DNA from: Frateuria_A sp051900415
Lineage (GTDB): Bacteria; Pseudomonadota; Gammaproteobacteria; Xanthomonadales; Rhodanobacteraceae
DNA length: 64,000 nucleotides
Reading direction: 5' to 3'
Assembly (NCBI RefSeq): GCF_051900415.1
Contig: NZ_JBHZGL010000013.1
Location: 1 to 64,000, forward strand
The notes below the pieces were generated by a model that saw only the letters and a list, made by a program, of their open reading frames with translations, was not told the DNA's origin and did not search any database. The position numbers and the translations under genes were made by a program. This document shows, piece by piece, positions 53,681 through 63,320 of the stretch; position 1 is the stretch's first letter, and every line of letters starts with the position of its first letter.

Positions 53681-53710
53681 CTTGTCGGACGGGGGCCAGC
53701 AGGCGGCCGC

Positions 53711-55003
53711 TCAGGCGAACGGATCGTCCAGCACGATGGTGTCGTCGCGGTCGGCGCCGGTGGCCACGATGGCCAGGCGGCAGCCGGACAGCTCCTCGAC
53801 CGCGCGCAGGTAGGCGCGAGCCGCGGCGGGCAGCTTGTTCCAGTCGCGGATGCCGGCGGTGGATTCCTCCCAGCCGGGGAACTCCAGGTAGACCGGCTTG
53901 CACTCGGCCCAGCCGTCGGCGTCCAGCGGCGCCAGCTCGCGGCGCTTGCCGCGGTATTCGTAGGCGACGCAGACCTTGATCGACGGCAGGCCGTCCAGCA
54001 CGTCCAGCTTGGTGATCGCCAGGCCGTTGATGCCGTTGATCTGCACCGCGCGCTTGAGCGCCACCAGGTCGATCCAGCCGCAGCGGCGCGGACGGCCGGT
54101 GCTGGCGCCGTACTCGTTGCCCTTCTTGCGCAGCAGCTCGCCCATCTCGTCCTCGAGCTCGGTCGGGAACGGGCCGCCGCCCACGCGCGTGGCGTAGGCC
54201 TTGCAGATGCCCAGCACGTAGTCGATGTCGCCCGCGCCCACGCCGGTGCCGGCCAATGCGCCGCCAACGGTGGTGTTGGACGAGGTGACGTACGGGTAGG
54301 TGCCGTGGTCGATGTCCAGCAGCGCGCCCTGCGCACCTTCGTACAGGATGTTGCCGCCCTCGGCGCGCACGTCGTGCAGGATGGTGGCGACGTCGTCGAC
54401 CATCGGACGGATGTACTCGCCCCAGGCCAGTGCGTCGTCGAGCACCTTCTGGTAGTCGACCGGCTCGGCCTTGAGCCACTGGGTAAGGATGAAGTTGTGG
54501 TACTCGACCGCGGCCTTGATCTGCGCCGGCAGCTCGTGCGGGTACATCAGGTCCGCCACGCGGATCGAGCGACGCGCGACCTTGTCTTCGTAGGCCGGGC
54601 CGATGCCGCGGCCGGTGGTGCCGATCGCGCCCTTGCCGGCGGCGGCCTCGCGCGCCTTATCCACGGCGATGTGGTAGGGCATGATCAGCGGCGTTGCCGG
54701 ACTGATCTTCACGCGCGAGCGCACGTCCACGCCGTTGCCTTCGAGCTCGGCGATTTCTTCCATCAGCGCCGCCGGCGAAAGCACCACGCCATTGCCGATC
54801 AGGCACAGCGCGTCGTCGCGCAGGATACCCGAGGGGATCAGGTGCAGTACCGTCTTCTTGCCCTTGATCACCAGCGTGTGGCCGGCATTGTGGCCGCCCT
54901 GGAAGCGCGCCACGGCACTGACCCGCTCGGTCAGCAGGTCGACGATCTTGCCTTTGCCCTCGTCGCCCCACTGGGCTCCAAGGATGACGACTGACTTGCC
55001 CAT
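53711..55003 (-). CDS. purA: Adenylosuccinate synthetase
   Basis: Encodes 430 residues, the usual length. It makes adenylosuccinate from IMP and aspartate in AMP synthesis. The GTP-binding loop GAQWGDEGKGKIVD lies at 9-22, followed by FQGGHNAGHT, the IMP loop GTTGRGIGPAYEDK, and C-terminal YEYRGKR. It ends a run hflX-hflK-hflC-DUF2065-purA in the same strand; 61 bases separate it from DUF2065. Confidence 0.98.
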   Translation of the reverse strand: MGKSVVILGAQWGDEGKGKIVDLLTERVSAVARFQGGHNAGHTLVIKGKKTVLHLIPSGILRDDALCLIGNGVVLSPAALMEEIAELEGNGVDVRSRVKISPATPLIMPYHIAVDKAREAAAGKGAIGTTGRGIGPAYEDKVARRSIRVADLMYPHELPAQIKAAVEYHNFILTQWLKAEPVDYQKVLDDALAWGEYIRPMVDDVATILHDVRAEGGNILYEGAQGALLDIDHGTYPYVTSSNTTVGGALAGTGVGAGDIDYVLGICKAYATRVGGGPFPTELEDEMGELLRKKGNEYGASTGRPRRCGWIDLVALKRAVQINGINGLAITKLDVLDGLPSIKVCVAYEYRGKRRELAPLDADGWAECKPVYLEFPGWEESTAGIRDWNKLPAAARAYLRAVEELSGCRLAIVATGADRDDTIVLDDPFA

Positions 55004-55064
55004 GAAAGTTCTCGCTCGTTGGGTGCTCCCGCGGGAGCCGTGAGTGTGGGAAACAGGAAAAGCT

Positions 55065-55250
55065 TCAGCGCACCAATTGCAGGACGGCGAGCCCCGCCAC
55101 CACCGCCACCGCGCCGAACACGCGCAGCGTGCGCGGCGAAAGCTCCAGCGCCTGGCGCACCATCGACTGCCAGTGGCGCGGCGCAGCGAACAGCATCAGG
55201 CCTTCGAGCACCAGCACCAGGCACAGTGCCACGGACAGTTCGTGCGGCAT
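55065..55250 (-). CDS. DUF2065 (YjeT-like) membrane protein
   Basis: Encodes 61 residues with two membrane helices (VALCLVLVLEGLMLFAAP and FGAVAVVAGLAVLQLV). It matches the YjeT/DUF2065 family, which in E. coli also lies between hflC and purA. Function unknown. Confidence 0.88.
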   Translation of the reverse strand: MPHELSVALCLVLVLEGLMLFAAPRHWQSMVRQALELSPRTLRVFGAVAVVAGLAVLQLVR

Positions 55251-55256
55251 CGATTT

Positions 55257-56120
55257 TCAGCGCTTGGCGCTGTCCTGGAAATAACGCAGCAGTTCGGAAT
55301 CCGGCTTGAGCACCAGCGTGCCATGGCCATCGGCGAAACCGGTCTTGTACGCCGAAAGGCTTCGATAGAACGCGAAGAACTCCGGGTCCTGGCCATAGGC
55401 GCCCGCATAGATCGCGGCCGCCTGCGCGTCGCCCTGGCCACGCACGGCAGCCGCGTCGCGCTCGGCGTCGGCACGCAGCACCTGGCCCTGGCGGTCGGCG
55501 TCGGCGCGGATCTTTTCCGCCTGTTCCTGGCCGGTGTAGCGCAGTTCGTTGGCCAGTTGCAGGCGCTCGGCGCGCATGCGCTTGTAGACCGATTCGCTGA
55601 CTTCCTCCGGCAGGTCGATGCGCTTGATGCGCACGTCGGCCACGGCGATGCCCAGGTTCTTGCGGGCGGCGGCATCGGTCTGCTTGCGCACGCGCTCGGT
55701 GATGTCCTTGCGGCCGCCGGCAATCAGGTCCTGCAGGCTGCGCGAGTTGAATTCGAAGCGCAGCGCGTCCTTGACGACCGGGCTCAGCCGCTGTGCCGCC
55801 TGGTTGGCGTCGCCGCTGGTGGCGCGGTAGTAGGCGGCGTTGTCGGCGATACGCCACTTCACGTAGAAGTCGACGTTGACGCTCTTCTTTTCCGAGGTGA
55901 AGTAACGCTCCGGCGGCGCGTCCAGGCCCTGGATACGGCTGTCGAAACGCATGACCTGCTGGATCAGCGGCGCCTTGAAGTGCAGGCCGGGCTGGTAGTC
56001 GGTCTGCACGATGCGGCCGAACTGCAGCAGCAGCGCGCTCTGCCCCTCGCGCACCACGAAAGCGCTGTTGAGGCCCAGCAGGACCAGCAGGACGACGATC
56101 ACGGCCCAGACGATCTTCAT
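55257..56120 (-). CDS. hflC: HflC, FtsH-protease modulator
   Basis: Encodes 287 residues. With HflK it forms a large membrane cage around FtsH and controls its proteolysis. One N-terminal helix (IVWAVIVVLLVLLGLNSAFV), then a band-7/SPFH domain (VREGQSALLLQFGRIV) and a helical coiled region (RMRAERLQLANELRYTGQEQ). Its ATG overlaps the hflK stop (ATGA). Confidence 0.96.
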   Translation of the reverse strand: MKIVWAVIVVLLVLLGLNSAFVVREGQSALLLQFGRIVQTDYQPGLHFKAPLIQQVMRFDSRIQGLDAPPERYFTSEKKSVNVDFYVKWRIADNAAYYRATSGDANQAAQRLSPVVKDALRFEFNSRSLQDLIAGGRKDITERVRKQTDAAARKNLGIAVADVRIKRIDLPEEVSESVYKRMRAERLQLANELRYTGQEQAEKIRADADRQGQVLRADAERDAAAVRGQGDAQAAAIYAGAYGQDPEFFAFYRSLSAYKTGFADGHGTLVLKPDSELLRYFQDSAKR

Positions 56121-57154
56121 GGCTGGCTCCCCTTGTCGCTGGCGTCATCGGTGGTGATGGCGGCCGCGGCCGGGCTCGCCGACGCGGCCGGCGGCAGGTT
56201 GATGATGGTGCGGCCGTTGGAACCGTCGATGACCTTGCGATTGCCGGCCATCACCTGCTCCATCGTTTCCAGCCACAAGCGCTTGCGGGTGACTTCGGGA
56301 GCGGCCTTGTATTCCTTCAGCAACAGGCTGAAGCGCTCGGCATCGCCCTTCGCGCGGGCGATGCGCTCGGCCTTGTAGCCGGCCGCTTCGGCGGCGATGC
56401 GGGAGGCGTCACCACGCGCCACCGGCACCACCTTGTTGGCGTAGGCCAGTGCGTTGTTCTCGATGCTCTGCTTGTCTTCGCGCGCCTTGTTGACGTCGTC
56501 GAAAGCGTCCTTGACCTCGGCCGGCGGCGCGACGTTCTGGAAGCTAACGGCGGTCACCTGCAGGCCGCAGTGGTAGCTGTCCAGGGTCTTCTGCAGCGCC
56601 TGGCTGGCCTCGCCGACCAGCGCGGCACCCTCGCCGGAGAGGATCGTGTCCATGTCGCTGCGGCCGATCACCGAGCGCACGGCGGCCTCCGAGGCGGCGG
56701 CGATGGTGTCTTCCACGTCGTCCACCGCGAACAGATAGGCGCGCGCATCGTTCACTTGGTACTGCACGGTGAAGTCGATGGTGATGATGTTCTCGTCGCG
56801 GGTCAGCATGCGCACGCTGTCCTGCAGCGAGCGCACGCGGGTGGTTTCGACCTTGGTGACGGTCTCCACCGGCTGCGGCAGCTTGAAATGGAAACCGGGC
56901 GGCAGCGTGCGGCTGTACTGGCCGAAACGCAGCACGACGCCAGCCTGGCGGGCATCGACGATCGTGTAGCTGCTCAACAGCAGCCAGGCCAGCACCAGCG
57001 CGAGCACGATCGTGATGATGCCGCCGGGGCCGCCGTGCTTGCCCAACCGGGCGCGCAGACGCTGGAAAACATCGTCCAGTCCGTTGCCATTGCTGCCGGG
57101 GCGCTTGCTGTTCCAGGGATCGCGCTGGCCGTTGCCGGGTTCGTTCCAGGCCAT
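56117..57154 (-). CDS. hflK: HflK, FtsH-protease modulator
   Basis: Encodes 345 residues. Gly/Asn/Pro-rich N-terminus (NEPGNGQRDPWNS), one helix (IITIVLALVLAWLLLSSYTI), band-7 domain (QAGVVLRFGQYSRTLPPGFH) and coiled region. It partners HflC. A GGAG ribosome site precedes the ATG. The 248 bases between hflX and hflK hold no gene. Confidence 0.96.
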   Translation of the reverse strand: MAWNEPGNGQRDPWNSKRPGSNGNGLDDVFQRLRARLGKHGGPGGIITIVLALVLAWLLLSSYTIVDARQAGVVLRFGQYSRTLPPGFHFKLPQPVETVTKVETTRVRSLQDSVRMLTRDENIITIDFTVQYQVNDARAYLFAVDDVEDTIAAASEAAVRSVIGRSDMDTILSGEGAALVGEASQALQKTLDSYHCGLQVTAVSFQNVAPPAEVKDAFDDVNKAREDKQSIENNALAYANKVVPVARGDASRIAAEAAGYKAERIARAKGDAERFSLLLKEYKAAPEVTRKRLWLETMEQVMAGNRKVIDGSNGRTIINLPPAASASPAAAAITTDDASDKGSQP

Positions 57155-57402
57155 TTCAGTCTCCTTGGGACAAGCGGCAGGCCGGCGGGACGAGCCGGTG
57201 AATGCATTGCGGAATCAGGGTCATGGAAACGCGGCGTCGAGGTCGGGGATGGGTGAACCGCGGCACGCCGCGATCGATCTCGGTGCGGGCGGAGCAAACG
57301 CCGCACAAACGCCGGTTAGTCTAGCAGAGGTGAATTGGGGCGTGGCTCCAGCTTTCCCCGGTCGACCCGCATCTCCTTAGCAGGAGACGGCGACCGAAGC
57401 GC

Positions 57403-58737
57403 TCAGGGGACGTCGGGCGACCCGAGCACGCCCCGCAACAACGCCGCATCCTGCGGATGGCCGCCGCCCAGCGGCGCGATCACGCTGCGCGGCGCATCGA
57501 TCTGCAGGCGCCACCCGTGCTCGTCCACTGATTCTTCGGCGATGGCGCCGGCGGCGCGCAGGCGCGCGTGCAGGCGACCGGCCGACAGCGGCAGTTGCAG
57601 TTCGGTCTGCACGCGTTCGCCGCCGAGCAATTCGCCCAGCGCCTGGCGCAGCAGGTCCAGCCCCTCGCCGGTGCGGGCGGAGAGCCAGACCTGGGTCGGC
57701 CGTCCCTCGCCATCGCGCACGATCCGCGGCTCGGTGCCCGCGCGCGTCCCTTCCTCGCCTTCGCGCAGCATGTCGATCTTGTTCATGACATGCAGTTGCG
57801 GCACGTCACCAGCGCCAATCTCCTCGAGCACACCGTCGACCACCCGGTGCAGGCGCACGCGTTCCTCGTCGGCGGCATCGCTGACGTGCAGCAGCAGGTC
57901 GGCATCGCGCGCTTCGGCCAGCGTGGCGCGGAAGGCGGCGACCAGGTCGTGCGGCAGCTCACGGATGAAGCCGACGGTGTCGGCGAGCACGGCCGGCCCG
58001 CAGGAAAGATCCTCGATCTTGTGCACCGTCGGATCGAGCGTGGCGAACAACAGGTTCGCCGCGAACACCTCGCCCTCAGTCAATACATTGAAAAGCGTCG
58101 ACTTGCCGGCATTGGTGTAGCCGACCAATGCCACCCGCGGCACCGTGTTGCGCAGGCGCGCACGGCGCTGCTGGGTGCGCTGCACCTGCACCTTCTCCAG
58201 GCGTTTGGTGAGCATCTTCACGCGCTCGCCGAGCAGGCGGCGGTCGGTTTCCAACTGGGTTTCGCCGGGGCCGCGCAGGCCGATGGCACCGCCGCGCTGG
58301 CGCTCAAGATGCGTCCAGCCACGCACCAGGCGGGTGGCCAGGTGCTTGAGCTGCGCCAGCTCCACTTCGAGTTTGCCCTCGTGCGAGCGCGCACGCTGGG
58401 CGAAGATGTCCAGGATCAGCCCGGCGCGGTCGACCACGCGCACGGCGAGCAGCTTTTCCAGGTTGCGTTCCTGCACCGGCGTGAGCAGGTGATCGACCAG
58501 CACCACGTCGGCTTCGGTCGCGCGCACGGCCTCGGCCACCTCTTCGGCCTTGCCGGTACCGATGTAGTAGCGGGGATTGGGATCTTCGACACGCGCGGAA
58601 ACGCTGGCGAGCACCTCGGCACCGGCCGAACGCACGAGCTCGGCGAATTCCTCCGCGCGGCGGGCGGCGTCGCCCTCGCCGCGGGCGTGCGGCAGGACCA
58701 GCACGGCGCGCTCGCCCTTCTTCTGTCTATCGAACAC
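57403..58737 (-). CDS. hflX: GTPase HflX
   Basis: Encodes 444 residues. HflX is a ribosome-splitting GTPase that rescues stalled 70S under stress. N-terminal nucleotide-binding-like domain (PRYYIGTGKAEEV, DHLLTPVQERNLEKLL), coiled GLRGPGETQLETDRRLLGER, then G1 GYTNAGKSTLFN, G3 DTVGF and G4 NKID. The usual layout and length. Confidence 0.96.
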   Translation of the reverse strand: MFDRQKKGERAVLVLPHARGEGDAARRAEEFAELVRSAGAEVLASVSARVEDPNPRYYIGTGKAEEVAEAVRATEADVVLVDHLLTPVQERNLEKLLAVRVVDRAGLILDIFAQRARSHEGKLEVELAQLKHLATRLVRGWTHLERQRGGAIGLRGPGETQLETDRRLLGERVKMLTKRLEKVQVQRTQQRRARLRNTVPRVALVGYTNAGKSTLFNVLTEGEVFAANLLFATLDPTVHKIEDLSCGPAVLADTVGFIRELPHDLVAAFRATLAEARDADLLLHVSDAADEERVRLHRVVDGVLEEIGAGDVPQLHVMNKIDMLREGEEGTRAGTEPRIVRDGEGRPTQVWLSARTGEGLDLLRQALGELLGGERVQTELQLPLSAGRLHARLRAAGAIAEESVDEHGWRLQIDAPRSVIAPLGGGHPQDAALLRGVLGSPDVP

Positions 58738-58902
58738 TGGGTTGGCGTGGCCTGTGGGAACGGGTTCGCGCCATCGACGGTGCGACGGCGCGGGGCCGGC
58801 ATTGTATGCCCATCAGCGCGCAGCCGTCGGCAAAGGCGCCACGGGCCCTGGCCGCCGGCGGGCCAGACAGCCCGCCAGCGGCGCGTGGAACCATCCGTGG
58901 GT

Positions 58903-59169
58903 TCAGTCTTCGCCCTCGGCGGGCGCGTGGTTGTCGACGTGGCCTTCGTGGCCATTGCCCATGCGCACGTTGCGGCTGGGCACGACGGTGGAGATGGCGT
59001 GCTTGTAGACCATCTGGCTCACCTGGTTGCGCAGCAGCACCACGAACTGGTCGAACGACTCGATCGTTCCCTGCAGCTTGATGCCGTTGACGAGATAGAT
59101 GGCCACTGGAACGCGCTCACGGCGAAGTGCGTTGAGAAACGGATCCTGCAAAGACTGCCCTTTGGACAT
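58903..59169 (-). CDS. hfq: RNA chaperone Hfq
   Basis: Encodes 88 residues. Hfq hexamers pair small RNAs with mRNAs. Sm1 motif KGQSLQDPFLNALRRERVPV and V-A-I-Y-L-V-N-G-I-K, Sm2 YKHAISTVVPSRNV; the proximal-face residues Q8, F39-like and K56-H57 are present. The tail (NGHEGHVDNHAPAEGED) is short and acidic. The start at 59169 follows the family; GAGGGGG lies nine bases upstream. Confidence 0.97.
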   Translation of the reverse strand: MSKGQSLQDPFLNALRRERVPVAIYLVNGIKLQGTIESFDQFVVLLRNQVSQMVYKHAISTVVPSRNVRMGNGHEGHVDNHAPAEGED

Positions 59170-59399
59170 GTTGTTGTACCCCCTCGCGAACCTTCGCGGG
59201 CCGGAGAAAAGACGCGCGCGTGGCGGCCGGCCCAAGTCGCCGCGATCTTAACCGCTTTTAAATGGCGGGCGGAAGCTCGGGAACCACGACGTGCGTCGCG
59301 GCATCGCCGGCCGCTCCGTCGGAACCCGGTGAACGGGCAATGGCGAAGTGCTGGCTGAGGCCCGCCCTCGAGCGCGTCTTCCGAGGAACCAAGCGGACG

Positions 59400-60338
59400 C
59401 TACAGGAACAGATCCAACGCACCACACGCGAGGTCGAGCAGGCACGGCCGGTCCGGGTCCAGCGCGCGCGCGTCAAGCTCCGCCCGCAGCCAGGTGATCT
59501 GCCGTTTGGCCAGCTGACGGGTGGCGAAAATGCCTCTGTCGCGAAAGGTGGCCGCATCGGTGGCGCCATCCAGGTGCTCCCATGCCTGGCGGTAGCCGAC
59601 GGCGCGCAGCGCCGGCAGATCCGGGTCGAGGTCACCGCGCGCACGCAAGGCGCGTACTTCGTCCAGAAAACCGGCTGCCAGCATGGCGTCAAAACGCTGT
59701 GCGATGCGCGCGTGCAACTGGCCGCGGTCGGCAGGCAGGAGCGCCAGCTTGAGCACGCGCCAGGGAAAGCGCTCGCCGCTGCCACCGGTCTGCTGTTCGG
59801 AGAGCGGCCGTCCCGTCAGCTCGATCACTTCGAGCGCGCGCTGGAGGCGTTGCGCGTCATTGGGGCCAATGCGCGCCGCCGCCGCGGGGTCGTGGGCCGC
59901 CAGCCGCGCGTGAAGCGCGGGCCAGCCATGCGTCGCCGCTTCTTCGGCAAGCCGCGCACGGATGTCTGGCGCCGCGTCCGGCAGCGCCGAAAGGCCGCGC
60001 TGCAGGGCGCGGAAATACAGTCCGGTGCCGCCTACCAACAGCGGAACTCCACCCTGGGCATGGATGCGTGCCATGGCGGCGAGCGCGTCGGTGCGGAAGT
60101 CGGCGGCCGAATACGGCTCGGACGGGTCGCGCAGGTCCAGCAAGGCATGGGGATGACGGACCAGCGTGGCCGCATCGGGCTTTGCCGCGCCCACATCCAG
60201 CCCGCGATAGACCAGCGCCGAATCCACGCTCACCAGTTCCAGCGCGAAGCGTTCGCGCAGCGCGCAGGCCAGCGCCGTCTTGCCCGACGCGGTCGGACCC
60301 ATCAGGAAAACGGCAAGCGGTCGGGCATCGGCAGGCAT
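59400..60338 (-). CDS. miaA: tRNA dimethylallyltransferase
   Basis: Encodes 312 residues. MiaA adds dimethylallyl to A37 of UNN-decoding tRNAs. The P-loop GPTASGKT lies at 14-21, DSALVYRGLDVGAAKP follows, then DLRDPSEPYSAADF, GGTGLYFRAL and GPNDAQRLQRALEV. The gap of 230 bases to hfq has no gene. The order miaA-hfq-hflX-hflK-hflC-purA matches E. coli. Confidence 0.97.
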   Translation of the reverse strand: MPADARPLAVFLMGPTASGKTALACALRERFALELVSVDSALVYRGLDVGAAKPDAATLVRHPHALLDLRDPSEPYSAADFRTDALAAMARIHAQGGVPLLVGGTGLYFRALQRGLSALPDAAPDIRARLAEEAATHGWPALHARLAAHDPAAAARIGPNDAQRLQRALEVIELTGRPLSEQQTGGSGERFPWRVLKLALLPADRGQLHARIAQRFDAMLAAGFLDEVRALRARGDLDPDLPALRAVGYRQAWEHLDGATDAATFRDRGIFATRQLAKRQITWLRAELDARALDPDRPCLLDLACGALDLFL

Positions 60339-60606
60339 CGGCTCATTGTACCGGCCGCCTTGCGGCGGCTACGGGGTCGGCGCCGGACGGGAACAAATCC
60401 CTCATCCGGCAACTTGACGGATTTCGATGAGGTACACCCGGTCTGTCGGCACAGGGGCCTCGCGGCCGGGACGGTCCGAAGTCAAAACAACGTGAAACCC
60501 ATCACGCCATGGGTGATAATCGGCCTACCGCCCTATGCCACGACTTGCCCGCGACCTTGCACGGGCTCACCATCGGGGTACGGCACAGCCACATAGAATT
60601 CACGCG

Positions 60607-60849
60607 ATGGCGCACCGAATCGATGCGGAACACGACCAGGACGGCGGGCACGCCGTCGTCATGCTGCGACCCGGCGCGTCCGCACCACGCATCCGCCCGG
60701 CAGCCCAGCCCCAGCCTTCGCACCCGACACGGCAAACCCCGGCACCGGGCCGCAAGCCGATCTGGGACAAGGACAACTTCGGCTTCTGGCTGACGGTCTG
60801 CATTCTCATCAGCCTGATCTTCTCGATCGTCTGGCGCGCCCTCGGCTGA
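60607..60849 (+). CDS. Small tail-anchored-like membrane protein of unknown function
   Basis: Encodes 80 residues: a charged, proline-rich N-terminal half and a single C-terminal helix (FWLTVCILISLIFSIVWRAL). No family recognised. The gene is divergent from miaA and about 80 bases before tdh. The ribosome site is not obvious, so the start is tentative. Confidence 0.55.
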   Translation: MAHRIDAEHDQDGGHAVVMLRPGASAPRIRPAAQPQPSHPTRQTPAPGRKPIWDKDNFGFWLTVCILISLIFSIVWRALG

Positions 60850-60859
60850 GTGCACGGCC

Positions 60860-60885
60860 GCTCCCGCGGCAAGGTCCTATAATCG
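60860..60885 (+). promoter_or_regulatory. Candidate tdh promoter -10 box
   Basis: A consensus TATAAT lies at 60878-60883, 46 bases before the tdh start. The -35 region is not clear. Confidence 0.45.
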
Positions 60886-60929
60886 TCCGCTTCCCCGCCC
60901 GCCCACGCGGGCCAGACGATGGTGGTCCC

Positions 60930-61964
60930 ATGCCGCAGACGATGAAAGCCCTGGTCAAGCGCAAGCCCGAACAGGGCATCTGGATGGAAGAGGTGCCGGT
61001 TCCCCAGATCGGCCCCAACGAGGTGTTGATCAAGGTTGAGAAAACCGCCATCTGCGGCACCGACCTGCACATCTACAAGTGGGACGAATGGTCCCAGCGC
61101 ACGATTCCCCAGGGCCTGACGATCGGCCACGAGTTCGTCGGCCGCATCGCCGAGCTCGGCAGCGCGGTGACCGGTTACAAGGTCGGCGACCGCGTCTCGG
61201 CTGAGGGTCACATCGTCTGCGGCCATTGCCGCAACTGCCGCGCTGGTCGCCAGCACCTGTGCCCCAACACGGTGGGCATCGGGGTCAACCGCAACGGCGC
61301 CTTCGCCGAGTACGTGGCGGTGCCGGCCTCCAACCTGTGGCCGATCCCTGACCAGATCCCGAGCGAACTGGCCGCCTTCTTCGACCCCTACGGCAACGCG
61401 GCGCACTGCGCGCTGGAATTCGACCTGATCGGCGAGGACGTGCTGATCACCGGCGCCGGCCCGATCGGCGTGATCGCCGCGGGCATCGCCAAGCACGTCG
61501 GCGCGCGCAACGTGGTGGTCACCGACGTCAACGACTACCGGCTCAAGCTCGCCGCCGACATGGGTGCGACCCGCGTGGTCAACGTGTCCAATCAGTCGCT
61601 CAAGGACGTGGTCAAGGACCTGCACATGGAAGGCTTCGACGTTGGCCTGGAAATGAGCGGCAACCCGCGAGCCTTCAACGACATGCTCGAGGTGATGTAC
61701 CACGGCGGCAAGGTCGCCATGCTCGGCATCATGCCGCGCGGCGCAGGCATCGACTGGGACAAGGTGATCTTCAAGGGTCTCACCCTACAGGGCATCTACG
61801 GCCGGCGCATGTACGAGACCTGGTACAAGATGACCCAGATGGTGCTGACCGGCTTCCCGCTGCAGAAGGTGCTGACCCACCAGATCGCCATCGACGATTT
61901 CCAGAAGGGTTTCGACCTAATGGATGCGGGCCAGTGCGGCAAGGTCGTCTGCTCCTGGACCTGA
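60930..61964 (+). CDS. tdh: L-threonine 3-dehydrogenase
   Basis: Encodes 344 residues. It oxidises threonine to 2-amino-3-ketobutyrate with NAD. Catalytic zinc ligands: AICGTDLHIY and GHEF; structural zinc CGHCRNCRAGRQHLC; NAD site GAGPIGVIAAGIAKHVGARN. With kbl downstream it forms the threonine-to-glycine pathway, which could feed the glycine cleavage system encoded by gcvP in the same window. An AGGAG-type ribosome site is not obvious. Confidence 0.97.
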   Translation: MPQTMKALVKRKPEQGIWMEEVPVPQIGPNEVLIKVEKTAICGTDLHIYKWDEWSQRTIPQGLTIGHEFVGRIAELGSAVTGYKVGDRVSAEGHIVCGHCRNCRAGRQHLCPNTVGIGVNRNGAFAEYVAVPASNLWPIPDQIPSELAAFFDPYGNAAHCALEFDLIGEDVLITGAGPIGVIAAGIAKHVGARNVVVTDVNDYRLKLAADMGATRVVNVSNQSLKDVVKDLHMEGFDVGLEMSGNPRAFNDMLEVMYHGGKVAMLGIMPRGAGIDWDKVIFKGLTLQGIYGRRMYETWYKMTQMVLTGFPLQKVLTHQIAIDDFQKGFDLMDAGQCGKVVCSWT

Positions 61965-62009
61965 GCCTGGGCCGCCTGCCCGACCACCCGACTCACCTTT
62001 GACCGGGCC

Positions 62010-62033
62010 TCATTCCCGTTTTCGCGGGAATGA
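62010..62033. repeat. Hairpin repeat between tdh and kbl
   Basis: TCATTCCCG faces CGGGAATGA around a short T-rich loop. This sequence type (CATTCCCGC-GCGGGAATG) is a common dispersed hairpin in proteobacterial genomes. It lies within the probable tdh-kbl transcript. Confidence 0.75.
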
Positions 62034-62091
62034 CGCCGCGGCGACGTTGAAACGAGCGCTCTGCCGCCCCTCCCCGAGACTGGAGACCACC

Positions 62092-63285
62092 GTGACCTAC
62101 ACCGCCCGCGACCGCTACGCCGCCGAACTGGACTCCATCCGAGACCAGGGCCTGTTCAAGGGCGAGCGCATCATCGTTTCGCCGCAGTCTTCGGAAATCA
62201 CGCTGGCCAATGGCCGCAAGGTGTTGAACTTCTGCGCCAACAACTACCTGGGCCTGGCCGACCACCCCGACGTGATCGCCGCGGCCAAGGAAGCGCTGGA
62301 CACGCACGGCTTCGGCATGGCCTCGGTGCGCTTCATCTGCGGCACACAGGACCTGCACAAGCAGCTGGAAGCGAAGATCGCCGAGTTCTTCGGCACCGAG
62401 GATACCATTCTCTACGCCGCCTGCTTCGACGCCAACGGCGGCCTCTACGAGCCGCTGCTGGGCGAGGAGGACGCGATCATCTCCGACGCGCTCAACCATG
62501 CCTCGATCATCGACGGCATCCGCCTGTGCAAGGCCAAGCGCTTCCGCTACGGCAACTGCGACATGGCGGACCTCGAGAAGCAACTGCAGGCCGCCGATGC
62601 CGCCGGGGCGCGCACCAAGCTGATCACTTCCGACGGTTCGTTCTCGATGGACGGTTTCATCGCGCCGCTGGACCAGATCACCGCACTGGCGAAGAAGTAC
62701 AACGCGATGGTGCACATCGACGAGTGCCATGCCACGGGCTTCCTGGGCGCCACCGGCCGCGGCTCGGCCGAGGTGCACGGGGTGATGGACCAGATCGACA
62801 TTTTCACTGGCACGCTGGGCAAGGCGTTGGGCGGCGCCCTGGGCGGCTTCACCACCGGGCCGAAGGAAGTCATCGAGTTGCTGCGCCAGCGCTCGCGCCC
62901 GTATCTGTTCTCCAACTCGCTGCCGCCGCACGTGGTCGCCGCCGCAATCAAGGTCTTCGACATGCTGGTGTCCGCCGGCGAGCTGCGCACGCGCGTGCAG
63001 GAGAACACCGCCTACTTCCGCAAGGCGATGACCGAGGCCGGTTTCGACATCAAGCCAGGCGTGCACCCGATCGTGCCGGTGATGATCTACGACGCGCCCA
63101 AGGCGCAGGCGATGGCGGCGGCGCTGCTGGAAGAAGGCATCTACGTCACCGGCTTCTTCTACCCGGTGGTGCCGCAGGGCCAGGCCCGCATCCGCACGCA
63201 GATGAGTGCGGCGCACACGCGCGAGCACCTGGACCGGGCGATCGCGGCGTTCACCAAGATCGGCAAGCAGCTCGCCGTGATCTGA
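62092..63285 (+). CDS. kbl: 2-amino-3-ketobutyrate CoA ligase (glycine C-acetyltransferase)
   Basis: Encodes 397 residues (E. coli 398). Kbl splits 2-amino-3-ketobutyrate with CoA into glycine and acetyl-CoA. PLP lysine in TGTLGKALGGALGG, cofactor residues in HIDECHATGFLGATGRGS. The GTG at 62092 is chosen because GGAG lies eight bases upstream and the length then fits the family. It follows tdh after 127 bases. Confidence 0.96.
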   Translation: MTYTARDRYAAELDSIRDQGLFKGERIIVSPQSSEITLANGRKVLNFCANNYLGLADHPDVIAAAKEALDTHGFGMASVRFICGTQDLHKQLEAKIAEFFGTEDTILYAACFDANGGLYEPLLGEEDAIISDALNHASIIDGIRLCKAKRFRYGNCDMADLEKQLQAADAAGARTKLITSDGSFSMDGFIAPLDQITALAKKYNAMVHIDECHATGFLGATGRGSAEVHGVMDQIDIFTGTLGKALGGALGGFTTGPKEVIELLRQRSRPYLFSNSLPPHVVAAAIKVFDMLVSAGELRTRVQENTAYFRKAMTEAGFDIKPGVHPIVPVMIYDAPKAQAMAAALLEEGIYVTGFFYPVVPQGQARIRTQMSAAHTREHLDRAIAAFTKIGKQLAVI

Positions 63286-63293
63286 TCTTTCGG

Positions 63294-63320
63294 AGCCCTC
63301 TCCCCGCAGTGGAGAGGGCT
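63294..63320. terminator. Bidirectional hairpin between kbl and the pseudouridine synthase gene
   Basis: AGCCCTCTCC and GGAGAGGGCT pair around CCGCAGT. It fills the short gap between the convergent genes and its last base is part of the next stop codon. No T-run follows, so termination strength is uncertain. Confidence 0.6.
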